This document shows, piece after piece, positions 31,715-39,646 of a stretch of DNA of 64,000 nucleotides (position 1 is its first letter; the number at the start of each line of letters is the position of its first letter). The position numbers and the translations under genes were made by a program. This stretch comes from Streptomyces flaveus (lineage in GTDB: Bacteria; Actinomycetota; Actinomycetes; Streptomycetales; Streptomycetaceae): the NCBI RefSeq assembly GCF_014647675.1, contig NZ_BMPQ01000005.1:283406-347405 (forward strand). Reading direction: 5' to 3'. A model generated the notes under the pieces. It made no database searches. It was not told the DNA's origin and saw only the letters and a list, made by a program, of their open reading frames with translations.

Positions 31715-32220
31715 AGGCAGGCACACCCGAGCTGGAGAAGGAGGCGTGGATCTCCGCCGTCCTTCTGGAGTGGGGGTCCTGCGGTCGGGTCGTCTACGTG
31801 GACGAGGTGCCGGTGGGCTTCGTGCTCTACGCGCCGCCCGCGTATGCGCCGCGATCCACAGCGTTTCCCACGAGCCCGGTCTCCCCTGACGCGGTCCAGT
31901 TGATGACGGCCTTCATCATGCCGGGCTATCAGGGACAGGGACTCGGACGTGTGATGGTCCAGACTGTCGCCAAGGACCTGTTGCGTCGGGGTTTCAAGGC
32001 GATCGAGGCGTTCGGGGACGCCCGGTGGAAGGAACCGGCCTGCGTCCTGCCCGCCGACCACCTGACGGCGGTGGGCTTCAAGACGGTCCGGCCCCATCCG
32101 ACGTACCCGAGACTGCGGCTGGAGCTGCGGACGACGCTCTCCTGGAAGGAAGACGTGGAGCTGGCGCTCGACCGGCTCTTGGGGGCGGTGCAGAAGGAGC
32201 CGGCTCTTCGGCCGCTGTAA
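31603..32220 (+). CDS. GNAT family N-acetyltransferase
   Basis: 205 residues. The GNAT core is recognisable: an acetyl-CoA loop in MPGYQGQGLGRVMVQTVAKD (Q/R-x-x-G-x-G/A type) and strands around VGFVLYAPPAYAP. An N-terminal C-x-x-C-like pair (KRCRTCVFWELDP) is conserved in this actinobacterial group. Substrate unknown. ATG with GAGGAA upstream. In mycobacteria the corresponding spot between parAB and trx carries the amidase-like cwlM. Confidence 0.88.
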   Translation: MGRRLVPLTLDNLQDLPKRCRTCVFWELDPVSGEAAVKAGTPELEKEAWISAVLLEWGSCGRVVYVDEVPVGFVLYAPPAYAPRSTAFPTSPVSPDAVQLMTAFIMPGYQGQGLGRVMVQTVAKDLLRRGFKAIEAFGDARWKEPACVLPADHLTAVGFKTVRPHPTYPRLRLELRTTLSWKEDVELALDRLLGAVQKEPALRPL

Positions 32221-32254
32221 ACGCTGTGGCGTCTGTTGCTTCCGGGCGTACATG

Positions 32255-32288
32255 CGAATGGGCCACCCCCTCCGGGTTGGCCCATTCG
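32255..32288. terminator. bidirectional terminator beside parS
   Basis: CGAATGGGCCA (32255-32265) pairs with TGGCCCATTCG (32278-32288); perfect 11-base stem, 12-base loop, between convergent GNAT and trxA genes. A perfect parS starts 2 bases later. Confidence 0.75.
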
Positions 32289-32289
32289 T

Positions 32290-32303
32290 GTTTCACGTGA
32301 AAC
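32290..32303. promoter_or_regulatory. parS: parS centromere site
   Basis: Perfect GTTTCACGTGAAAC between convergent GNAT and trxA genes, directly after their shared terminator. Confidence 0.93.
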
Positions 32304-32334
32304 AACGCCGCGTCCGTGCAACGGCATAGCTCGG

Positions 32335-32667
32335 TTACTCGGTGATGAAGTCCTCGAGGTCCCGGACGATCGCGGCCTTCGGCTTGGCACCGACGATGGT
32401 CTTGGCGACTTCGCCGCCCTGGTAGACGTTCAGGGTCGGGATGGACATGACGCCGTACTTGGCGGCCGTACCCGGGTTCTCGTCGATGTTGAGCTTGACG
32501 ACCTCGATCTTGTCGCCGTACTCGGCGGCGATTGCCTCGAGCGACGGCGCGATCTGACGGCACGGACCGCACCAGGCGGCCCAGAAGTCCACCAGGACGG
32601 GCTTGTCGCTCTTGAGGACGTCCTGCTCGAAGGAGTCGTCGGTCACATGCTTCAGGGTGCCGGCCAC
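32335..32667 (-). CDS. trxA: thioredoxin
   Basis: 110 residues. The redox motif WCGPC (C33, C36) is intact, with the cis-Pro in SIPTLNVYQGG. Reduces protein disulfides in the cytoplasm and is itself reduced by TrxB, encoded 42 bases upstream. ATG start. Confidence 0.98.
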   Translation of the reverse strand: MAGTLKHVTDDSFEQDVLKSDKPVLVDFWAAWCGPCRQIAPSLEAIAAEYGDKIEVVKLNIDENPGTAAKYGVMSIPTLNVYQGGEVAKTIVGAKPKAAIVRDLEDFITE

Positions 32668-32709
32668 TGCGGGCTCCTTAACTGGTTGGTGCGGTGAGGT
32701 GGTTGGGGG

Positions 32710-33681
32710 TCAGACGGTGGTCTTCTCGGGCTCCGCCGCGGCCTCGTGGTCTGCGAGGGCGGCGAGGTGGCGTTCGGCGTCGAGGGCGGCGGAGCAGCCG
32801 GTGCCGGCCGCGGTGATGGCCTGGCGGTAGGTGTGGTCGACCACGTCGCCGGCGCCGAAGACGCCGGTCAGGTTGGTTCGGGTGGAGGGGGCGTCGACCT
32901 TGAGGTAGCCCTCGTCGTCCAGGTCGAGCTGGCTCTTGAACAGTTCGGTGCGCGGGTCGTGGCCGATCGCGATGAACAGGCCCGTCACCGCCAGCTCGGT
33001 CAGCTCGCCGGTCTTGACGTTGCGCAGCTTGAGCCCCGAGAGCTTCTGGTCGCCCTGGATCTCGGCGACCTCGCTGTCCCACACGAACGTGATCTTCGAG
33101 TCGGCGAACGCACGCTCCTGCATCGCCTTGGAGGCGCGCAGCGTGTCCCGGCGGTGGACCACCGTCACGGAGCGGGCGAACCGGGAGAGGAAGGTGGCCT
33201 CCTCCAGCGCCGTGTCGCCGCCGCCGATCACCGCGATGTCCTGGTCCTTGAAGAAGAAGCCGTCACAGGTCGCGCACCAGGAGACGCCGCGTCCGGATAG
33301 TGCGTCCTCGTTGGGCAGACCGAGCTTGCGGTGCTGTGAGCCCGTGGCGATGATGACGGCCCTGGCCTTGTGCACAGTGCCCGCGGTGTCCGTGACCGTC
33401 TTGATCTCCCCGGACAGATCGACCGCCACGACATCGTCCGGGACCAGCTCGGCGCCGAAGCGTTCGGCTTGGGCGCGCATGTTGTCCATGAGCTCGGGGC
33501 CCATGATGCCGTCCTGGAAGCCGGGGAAGTTCTCCACCTCTGTGGTGGTCATCAGCGCGCCACCCGCGGTCACGGCGCCCTCGAACACCAGCGGCTTGAG
33601 CGACGCGCGTGCGGTGTACAGCGCCGCCGTATAGCCGGCGGGCCCCGAACCGATGATGATCACGTTACGGACGTCGCTCAC
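32710..33681 (-). CDS. trxB: thioredoxin-disulfide reductase
   Basis: 323 residues from GTG 33681 (GAGGAATC upstream). FAD motif [12 protein letters not shown] at 9-20, redox pair CATC (C136, C139), NADPH motif IGGGDTALE, and a C-terminal FAD motif [10 protein letters not shown]. Transfers electrons from NADPH to thioredoxin. A SigR-type promoter lies 75-100 bases upstream, so trxBA is expected to be induced by disulfide stress. Confidence 0.98.
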   Translation of the reverse strand: MSDVRNVIIIGSGPAGYTAALYTARASLKPLVFEGAVTAGGALMTTTEVENFPGFQDGIMGPELMDNMRAQAERFGAELVPDDVVAVDLSGEIKTVTDTAGTVHKARAVIIATGSQHRKLGLPNEDALSGRGVSWCATCDGFFFKDQDIAVIGGGDTALEEATFLSRFARSVTVVHRRDTLRASKAMQERAFADSKITFVWDSEVAEIQGDQKLSGLKLRNVKTGELTELAVTGLFIAIGHDPRTELFKSQLDLDDEGYLKVDAPSTRTNLTGVFGAGDVVDHTYRQAITAAGTGCSAALDAERHLAALADHEAAAEPEKTTV

Positions 33682-33754
33682 GGCTTGATTCCTCGTCTCT
33701 GAAGACTGCTTCGTACGACTGGTGGGAGCTTTTCTCAGAGCCCTCACCCCACCC

Positions 33755-33781
33755 AACGGATCCTAAGGGGCGTGCATTCCC
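33755..33781 (-). promoter_or_regulatory. SigR-type promoter of trxBA
   Basis: On the minus strand GGGAAT (33776-33781) is followed after 18 bases by GTT (33755-33757), the disulfide-stress SigR pattern (GGAAT, 18-19 bases, GTT). trxBA is a classic SigR target in S. coelicolor (established knowledge). Confidence 0.75.
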
Positions 33782-33866
33782 ACTGTGTCCGGGCACACGG
33801 CGACGCGTGACCGCACGGCGACAGCACGGATGCCATTTGGATGCCATGGACCAGAGTGGAGGTCGC

Positions 33867-34793
33867 TCAGCGTCGCTTGTAGGACTGCTGCAGCAGCACC
33901 TTGCCCGCCGAGTCCGGGGACTTGGCCACGCAGGCGGAGTCGACGACATAGGCCGTGACTCGTGTGGCGTTGGAGGCGTCGGGCAGCACCACGAGATAGA
34001 CGTTCGTGCCTTCGTACGTGCCTGTCTTGAAGGCGAGAGCGGCTTCGTTGCGACCGATGCCCTGCTGGATGCACTCGGGCACCGCGACTTTGGGTTCCTT
34101 CAGCGTGCTCGGCTCGTCTGGGTCGGACTGGGAGCCCCAGGTCGACTTGTTGTTGCGACTGCCGCTGTCCTGGCCCTCGCTCGAGGCGAGAAGATCCGCG
34201 ACCTGACTCTCCAGCTTCCCCTCGGTGAAGGTGTTCGCGGAGTCGGCACGACCCTGCTCCGGAGTGGTGCCCGGGGTGTCGTCGCCCATCGACTGAAGGA
34301 GCACGCCACCCAGCCCGAGTGCGGCTGCCGTGAACATGGCGCCGAGGAGGACGGCGCCGCGACGGCCTGGGCGTGTGCGCTTCGTACGACCCGGTCCGGT
34401 GGCGGCGCGAGGGCGGCCTGCCGGGCGGTCGGCCGCGGTCGATGTTTCACGTGAAACACGCGTGCCGTCGCTCTCGTCGGCCACGGGACGGGAGGCACCC
34501 ACAGGCTCCCGGGCGCCCGCGGTGTCGGCGTCAGGCTCCGTGGCATTGAGCAGTGCCTCCGCGGCGAGAGCGGCATCGATGCGCTCCGCGACGTCGGCAG
34601 GCATGCGTGATGGGCCCGGCAGTGTGCCGAGCATGTCGCGGATCTCTTCCAGCGATGCGTACACGTCGGCACAGAGCGCGCAGTCCTCCACGTGCCGGCG
34701 CACATCTGTCATACGCGAGGGCGGGAGCAGACCTTCGGTGAGGTCGGAGATCTCTGTGACTTCCGGGTGCCCGGCCGTGTCGGTCGATGTCAC
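33867..34793 (-). CDS. zinc-binding anti-sigma factor, membrane-bound (partner of SigM)
   Basis: 308 residues from GTG 34793, which overlaps the sigM stop (GTGA, 34790-34793). A ZAS-type zinc motif is at H34/C38/C41 (RHVEDCALC); a membrane helix at about 146-167 (GAVLLGAMFTAAALGLGGVL); the rest is an extracytoplasmic domain with two cysteines (PECIQQ, DSACVAK). It should hold SigM at the membrane until an envelope signal frees it. Residues 113-117 (VSRET) are encoded by a perfect parS. Confidence 0.9.
   Translation of the reverse strand: MTSTDTAGHPEVTEISDLTEGLLPPSRMTDVRRHVEDCALCADVYASLEEIRDMLGTLPGPSRMPADVAERIDAALAAEALLNATEPDADTAGAREPVGASRPVADESDGTRVSRETSTAADRPAGRPRAATGPGRTKRTRPGRRGAVLLGAMFTAAALGLGGVLLQSMGDDTPGTTPEQGRADSANTFTEGKLESQVADLLASSEGQDSGSRNNKSTWGSQSDPDEPSTLKEPKVAVPECIQQGIGRNEAALAFKTGTYEGTNVYLVVLPDASNATRVTAYVVDSACVAKSPDSAGKVLLQQSYKRR
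34444..34457. promoter_or_regulatory. parS: parS centromere site inside the anti-sigma gene
   Basis: Perfect GTTTCACGTGAAAC within coding sequence, in the linker between the zinc domain and the membrane helix, where extra residues are tolerated. Confidence 0.92.
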
Positions 34794-35506
34794 GCTCGCC
34801 CACCTCCGCCCTTCACAGCAGTTGAATCGCTTGGCCCTGCATCCTGTACCCCCGCTGCGGGTGGGACGGATGTCCCCTGCGTGCGGTTCCGTCCCTCGCC
34901 CGACTTCTTGCTGCCCTCGCCACTTCCGGCGTCCGTACGCAGATGTCTGAGCAGCGGGAGGAGCCTTGCTCTGCCGCGTGCGCAACGGCTCTTGACCGTG
35001 CCGGTCGGCACGTCGAGCACGCGGGCAGCCTCTGCCACCGGGTAGCCCTGCATGTCCACCAGGATGAGGGCGGCCCGCTGATCGAGCGGCAGGGTGCCGA
35101 GGGCTTCGAGGAGCTCGCGGTGCAGATCGTTGCGCTCGGCCGGCGCGGACGCCGACTCGTGGGGCTCCAGGAGTTGCTCAAGGCGTTCCGTGTCGTCGAC
35201 GGGAGACGTCTTCCGTGATGCCGTCTTGCGTGCGCGGTCCAGGCAGGCGTTCACCGTGATGCGGTGCAGCCACGTGGTGACGGCTGACTGGCCGCGGAAG
35301 GTGTGGGCGGCGCGATAGGCGGAGACAAGAGCGTCCTGGACCGCGTCCGCGGCCTCCTCACGATCTCCCAGAGTCCGCAGGGCCACCGCCCAGAGCCGGT
35401 CGCGGTGGCGCCGCACCAGCTCACCGAAGGCCTCCTGGTCACCCTCCACATGGCGGGTAAGAAGGTCCTGATCGCTTGTTCCGCTGTACTCGGCGTCGTC
35501 CGCCAT
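34790..35506 (-). CDS. sigM: ECF RNA polymerase sigma factor SigM
   Basis: 238 residues, of which the last 45 are a disordered tail. Region 2 (RHRDRLWAVALRTLGDREEAADAVQ split by a variable loop) and region 4 (LPLDQRAALILVDMQGYPVA, then VPTGTVKSRCARGR) are complete. Position between the MurJ/pseudokinase genes and trxBA matches SigM of mycobacteria. Start ATG 35506, 25 bases after the pseudokinase gene. Confidence 0.95.
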   Translation of the reverse strand: MADDAEYSGTSDQDLLTRHVEGDQEAFGELVRRHRDRLWAVALRTLGDREEAADAVQDALVSAYRAAHTFRGQSAVTTWLHRITVNACLDRARKTASRKTSPVDDTERLEQLLEPHESASAPAERNDLHRELLEALGTLPLDQRAALILVDMQGYPVAEAARVLDVPTGTVKSRCARGRARLLPLLRHLRTDAGSGEGSKKSGEGRNRTQGTSVPPAAGVQDAGPSDSTAVKGGGGRA

Positions 35507-35531
35507 CGGACCCTCCCCCCTCGGTGAGCTG

Positions 35532-37253
35532 TCAGCCCGTGAACTTCACGTCGGTGATCGCCTGCTTGTAGCCGGCCAGGCTGTAACCGTCGGCCGGCGC
35601 CTGCGGCAACGCGGTGAGCCACACGAGTACGTACCGGCTCTTCACAGTCTTGTCGATCGTCACCTTCGCGTCGGTGGCGCTTGTCTTCACCGTCCCGAGC
35701 TTCTGCATCGAACTCAGCGAGGTCGAGGAACTCATCGAGTCCGTCGCGTACAGAGAGATCGTCGTGTGGTCACCGGCGTACCGAAGTCCTATCGAGGCGG
35801 CCGAGATCTCCTGTTCCGAACCGAGGTCGTAAACGATTCCGACACCGGGCTTGATGACCATCTCCGGACCGTCCAGGAAGCTCTTCGTCCGCCAGTAGGT
35901 GGAGCTGTCGCCGTCGTAGGTCGCGGCCACGTCCTCGGGTGCCTGAGACCCGCCCTCCGCAACGTACTCCTGCGCTCCCTGAACGGTGATCGGCTTGACC
36001 GGCCTGGTCTTGTCGCTGCCCTTGTCGTTGTCGTCCGTCGTCTGCGTCTTGTTGGTGTCGTCGGGCTTCCCGCGCTCCATGAGGGCATCTGCCAACTGCC
36101 AACTGCCAAGGCCCAGCGCGGCGATGAGCAACGCGGACACGCCCCACTTGAGGGCCTTGCCGGTACGGCTCTGCAGCGGGGCCGGCGGCGTCGGCACCGG
36201 CTGCGTGGCGCCGGGCCGCGGTGTCTGACGCCCGTAGCTGCCCTGCTGGTACGTGGTGCGCTGGTAGTCCGGCGGCCCGGTGAACGCGGGCTCCGGCGGG
36301 CGGATGCGGGGCATCTCGCCGATCGCCTTCACCAACTCCTCCGGCGTGGTGCACGGCGGTTCCTGACGGGATGCCGTCGCGCCGTCGTTGACGAGCGCGC
36401 GCATCGCGAGTTCCGCCAGGCCGCGGTGCACTCCGGCCCGCACCTGATCGGGCGCGATGAGCCCGACACCCTTCGGCAGCCCGGAGAGGCCGTACGCGTC
36501 GTTCTCGTACGGCCAGCGCTGGGTGAGGGCGGCGTACAGCAGCGCGCCGATCCCTTCCGTGTCGGTGCGCTGCGGGGTGTCGGAACTGATGCCGCGCAGC
36601 GCGGCGTTCACGGCGAGCCCACGGATGCGCCACTGGCCGGACGAGGAACGCAGCACGGCGCCCGGAGTCAGCCGCAGATGCGCCAGCCCTTCGCGGTGCG
36701 CGGCCGCCATCGCCTGGGAGACCTGACTGACCATCTGGTACGCGTCGTGCACCTCCAGCGGGCCGGCGGCCAGAAGCGTCGTCAGCTCCGTGGAATCCGG
36801 CAGCCATTCGTGCACCACGTAGACCAGGTCGTCCTCCTCGACCGCGTCCAGCACTTGGACGAAGCGGGGATCGCCCAGGAGGGCGGAGGAACGGGCCGCC
36901 GCCAGGACGGAGCGCGCTCTCGGATGATCGGCGGGCAGCAGGTGCACGCCGACGGCGCGACGCAGCTTCTCGTCCACGGCACGCCAACTGCTGAAACCGT
37001 CCAGACGGGTGACGCACTCTTCGAGCCGGTAGCGTCTGGCGAGCTTGTGGCCGCTGTGCAACTCGGGCGGTGAGGTCCTGCCGGGGCTCTCGTCCCCGCC
37101 GCTCCCCTGTGCCTCTTCGCTCTCCGAGCTTTTCGTGTCCCGCTCCCGGTTCTGGGCCACCCCGTCGGCCGTGGACTGGTCCGCCTTGGCGGTCAGCGGC
37201 TCATCACCGCTGTTGTCTGCCACGTCGACGGCAGCCGTGCTCCGTTCCGCCAC
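35532..37253 (-). CDS. membrane pseudokinase with extracellular discoidin-like domain
   Basis: 573 residues from GTG 37253 (GGAGG upstream). A kinase-like domain at about 68-310 lacks catalytic residues: where HRD and DFG should be it reads AHLRLTPG and RIRGLAVN. A membrane helix follows at 369-389 and an extracellular domain at 420-573 resembling F5/8-type sugar-binding folds (AATYDGDSSTYWRT, VYDLGSEQEISAASIGLRY). In M. tuberculosis MurJ (MviN) these parts are fused to the flippase; here the gene is separate and follows murJ by 119 bases. A likely docking module for phosphorylation-dependent control of lipid II flipping (inference). Confidence 0.92.
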   Translation of the reverse strand: MAERSTAAVDVADNSGDEPLTAKADQSTADGVAQNRERDTKSSESEEAQGSGGDESPGRTSPPELHSGHKLARRYRLEECVTRLDGFSSWRAVDEKLRRAVGVHLLPADHPRARSVLAAARSSALLGDPRFVQVLDAVEEDDLVYVVHEWLPDSTELTTLLAAGPLEVHDAYQMVSQVSQAMAAAHREGLAHLRLTPGAVLRSSSGQWRIRGLAVNAALRGISSDTPQRTDTEGIGALLYAALTQRWPYENDAYGLSGLPKGVGLIAPDQVRAGVHRGLAELAMRALVNDGATASRQEPPCTTPEELVKAIGEMPRIRPPEPAFTGPPDYQRTTYQQGSYGRQTPRPGATQPVPTPPAPLQSRTGKALKWGVSALLIAALGLGSWQLADALMERGKPDDTNKTQTTDDNDKGSDKTRPVKPITVQGAQEYVAEGGSQAPEDVAATYDGDSSTYWRTKSFLDGPEMVIKPGVGIVYDLGSEQEISAASIGLRYAGDHTTISLYATDSMSSSTSLSSMQKLGTVKTSATDAKVTIDKTVKSRYVLVWLTALPQAPADGYSLAGYKQAITDVKFTG

Positions 37254-37372
37254 CGTCGTTCCTGCCTCCCCATCTCCATTGCCCGCTGTCCGACGCCAAA
37301 GCCAATTGTGCCCACAGTCCGCCGCTATGCACGACACGCGGTCCCGGACGATGGTTGTGCGCGTACCCCGCC

Positions 37373-39601
37373 TCAGCGCCCGAGGCGCCCCCGGACCATG
37401 CCGACCATTCCGTTCAGTTCCTCGATGCGCATCCGCCGAGCCGCGACGAAGAAGACGCCGAGCAGGGCGATTCCACCGCCGAGGAGGGCGGCCAGGGAGC
37501 CGAGAACACCCTGCCCCAGCCCCTGGGTGATCCCGTAACAGGCCGCGGCGGCGAGCAACGCCGCCGGTACCGAGGCGATGCCGAGGCGGGCGTACGTACG
37601 CAGGACGCGAGCTCCGTCCAGGTCGCCGCCCAGCCGCTTGCGTAGCCGCTGCCAGGCCACGCCCACGCCGATCGCGTACGCGAGACCGTAGGAGGCGGCC
37701 ATTCCTGCCACCGCCCAGAGAGGTGGCAGAAGAAGGTAGCAGAGCGCCGAGGCCGCTGCGTTGACGGCGGCCACAATGACCGTGTTGTAGAAGGGGGTCC
37801 GGGTGTCCTCGTACGCGTAGAAGGCGCGCAGCACGACGTACTGCACGGAGTACGGGATGAGGCCGAGCCCGAAGGCCATCAGCATGTAACCCATCTTCGT
37901 GGCCGCGTCGGTGCCGGAGGAGCCGAAGATCAGGGTGCACATCGGGATGCCGAGTGCGACGAAGCCGAAGGCGATCGGCACGATCGCGACGGCCGTGGTG
38001 CGCAGGCCCTGGGAGATGTCGTCGCGGACGGCGCCCGCATCCTGCTCAGCGGCCGAGCGCGAGAGTCTCGGCAACAGGGCAGCCATCAGTGAGACGGTGA
38101 TGATGGCCTGCGGGAGACCCCAGATGAGCTGGGCGTTGGCGTAGGCGCTGAAGCCGGTACCGGCGGTCCCCGTGTCCGTGACCGCTGCGGTGGCCAGCTG
38201 GGCGACGACGACGGCGCCCGCCTGGTTCGCGAGGACGAACAGGATCGTCCACTTGGCGAGCATCGCGGCCTTGCCGAGGCCGTGGCCCTTCCAGTCGAAG
38301 CGCAGCCGCAGCCGGAACCCGGTCTCGCGCAGGTACGGGATCATCGCGAGGGCCTGGACGACAAGGCCGAGCAGGACACCGATACCGAGCAGCCGCTGGC
38401 CCTCCGGCGGGATGTTTCCGACGGCCATCCCGGAGTTCGCCGAAGTGCCGTACACCCAGATGAACATGCCGAGCGTCACGATGATGACGATGTTGTTGAG
38501 GACCGGAGTCCACATCATCGCCCCGAAGCTGCCGCGGGCGTTGAGGATCTGACCCATCACCACGTGGATGCCCATGAAGAAGATCGTGGGCAGGAAGTAC
38601 TGGGTGAAGGTGATGGCGACCTCGTTGGCCGCGGGGGTGGTGGCGACGGAGTTCGACAGCATGCGGACCAGGAGTGGTGCGGCGAACATCGCGAGCAGGG
38701 TCAGCGCGCCGAGCGCCACCATGACAAGGGTCAGAAGACGGTTCGCATAGGCTTCACCGCCGTCCTCGTCCTCCTTCATGGCACGCACCAGCTGCGGTAC
38801 GAAGACGGAGTTGAGGCCGCCTCCCACCGTCAGGATGTAGATCATCGTCGGCAGCTGGTACGCGACCTGGAAGGTGTCGCCCAGGAGGGCGGTGCCCAGT
38901 GCGGCGACGATCAGCGCGGACCGGATGAAGCCGGTGAGACGGGACACCATCGTGCCCGCCGCCATGACCGCGCTCGACTTCAGCAGACTCGACGCGCGGC
39001 CCCCGGACTTCTTCGAAGCGGGCGTCGGCGCCGATGCGGGCGCGGGCGGCGGAGACTGGGGGGCGGCGGGAGCCGGCTCGGGTGTGGGGGACGGCACACC
39101 GGGCGGGGCCGCGGGCGGGTATGCGCCGCCCTGCTGCTGGTCACGGAAGAGATACGCGAAGGCATCCGGCTCGTGGCGTTGCTCCCCGGCCTGTGTCACC
39201 AGGTCGTCCACGCCCACGAACTGGGTCGTACGGGCGTCGTCACCGTAGGGAAGACGCTGCGACAGGCCTTCCGGCTCGGGCGCCGGGGTCTGCGCCCACA
39301 CGCGTGGATCGGGAGCGTACGGCGACTGCGGCGGCTGGGCGTAGAGCTGCTGCGGCGGCGGGTACGTGCCGGGCGGCGGCGGGGGATGCGCGGCGCGGTC
39401 GTGGAGCGCCTCGCCGACCGGGTCCTGGGCGGCGAGATCCCGTACCCCGTAGGGATCCTGTCCGTAGGCGTCCTGGGCGTACATATCGGTGGGGGGCTGT
39501 GGCGGCACCTGGCCGGGCTCCGGCGGTCCCTGCGGCGGGTCGTCGGGGTAGCCGGAGCCCCCCGCGCCCTCACCGCGGTCACCGTCGTACGGCGCGTTCA
39601 T
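37373..39601 (-). CDS. murJ: lipid II flippase MurJ
   Basis: 742 residues. Residues 1-200 are a disordered Pro/Gln/Tyr-rich cytoplasmic tail, then a MurJ/MviN core of about 14 membrane helices starting SSAVMAAGTMVSRLTGFIRS, the family's entry motif. It moves lipid II across the membrane for peptidoglycan synthesis. ATG with GAGGTGGGG upstream; 45 bases after the DUF6049 gene. The long N-terminal tail may be a phosphorylation or scaffold region. Confidence 0.96.
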   Translation of the reverse strand: MNAPYDGDRGEGAGGSGYPDDPPQGPPEPGQVPPQPPTDMYAQDAYGQDPYGVRDLAAQDPVGEALHDRAAHPPPPPGTYPPPQQLYAQPPQSPYAPDPRVWAQTPAPEPEGLSQRLPYGDDARTTQFVGVDDLVTQAGEQRHEPDAFAYLFRDQQQGGAYPPAAPPGVPSPTPEPAPAAPQSPPPAPASAPTPASKKSGGRASSLLKSSAVMAAGTMVSRLTGFIRSALIVAALGTALLGDTFQVAYQLPTMIYILTVGGGLNSVFVPQLVRAMKEDEDGGEAYANRLLTLVMVALGALTLLAMFAAPLLVRMLSNSVATTPAANEVAITFTQYFLPTIFFMGIHVVMGQILNARGSFGAMMWTPVLNNIVIIVTLGMFIWVYGTSANSGMAVGNIPPEGQRLLGIGVLLGLVVQALAMIPYLRETGFRLRLRFDWKGHGLGKAAMLAKWTILFVLANQAGAVVVAQLATAAVTDTGTAGTGFSAYANAQLIWGLPQAIITVSLMAALLPRLSRSAAEQDAGAVRDDISQGLRTTAVAIVPIAFGFVALGIPMCTLIFGSSGTDAATKMGYMLMAFGLGLIPYSVQYVVLRAFYAYEDTRTPFYNTVIVAAVNAAASALCYLLLPPLWAVAGMAASYGLAYAIGVGVAWQRLRKRLGGDLDGARVLRTYARLGIASVPAALLAAAACYGITQGLGQGVLGSLAALLGGGIALLGVFFVAARRMRIEELNGMVGMVRGRLGR

Positions 39602-39646
39602 GGTTACCCCACCTCATCGTCCCCGGCCCACCGGCCACGACATCGC

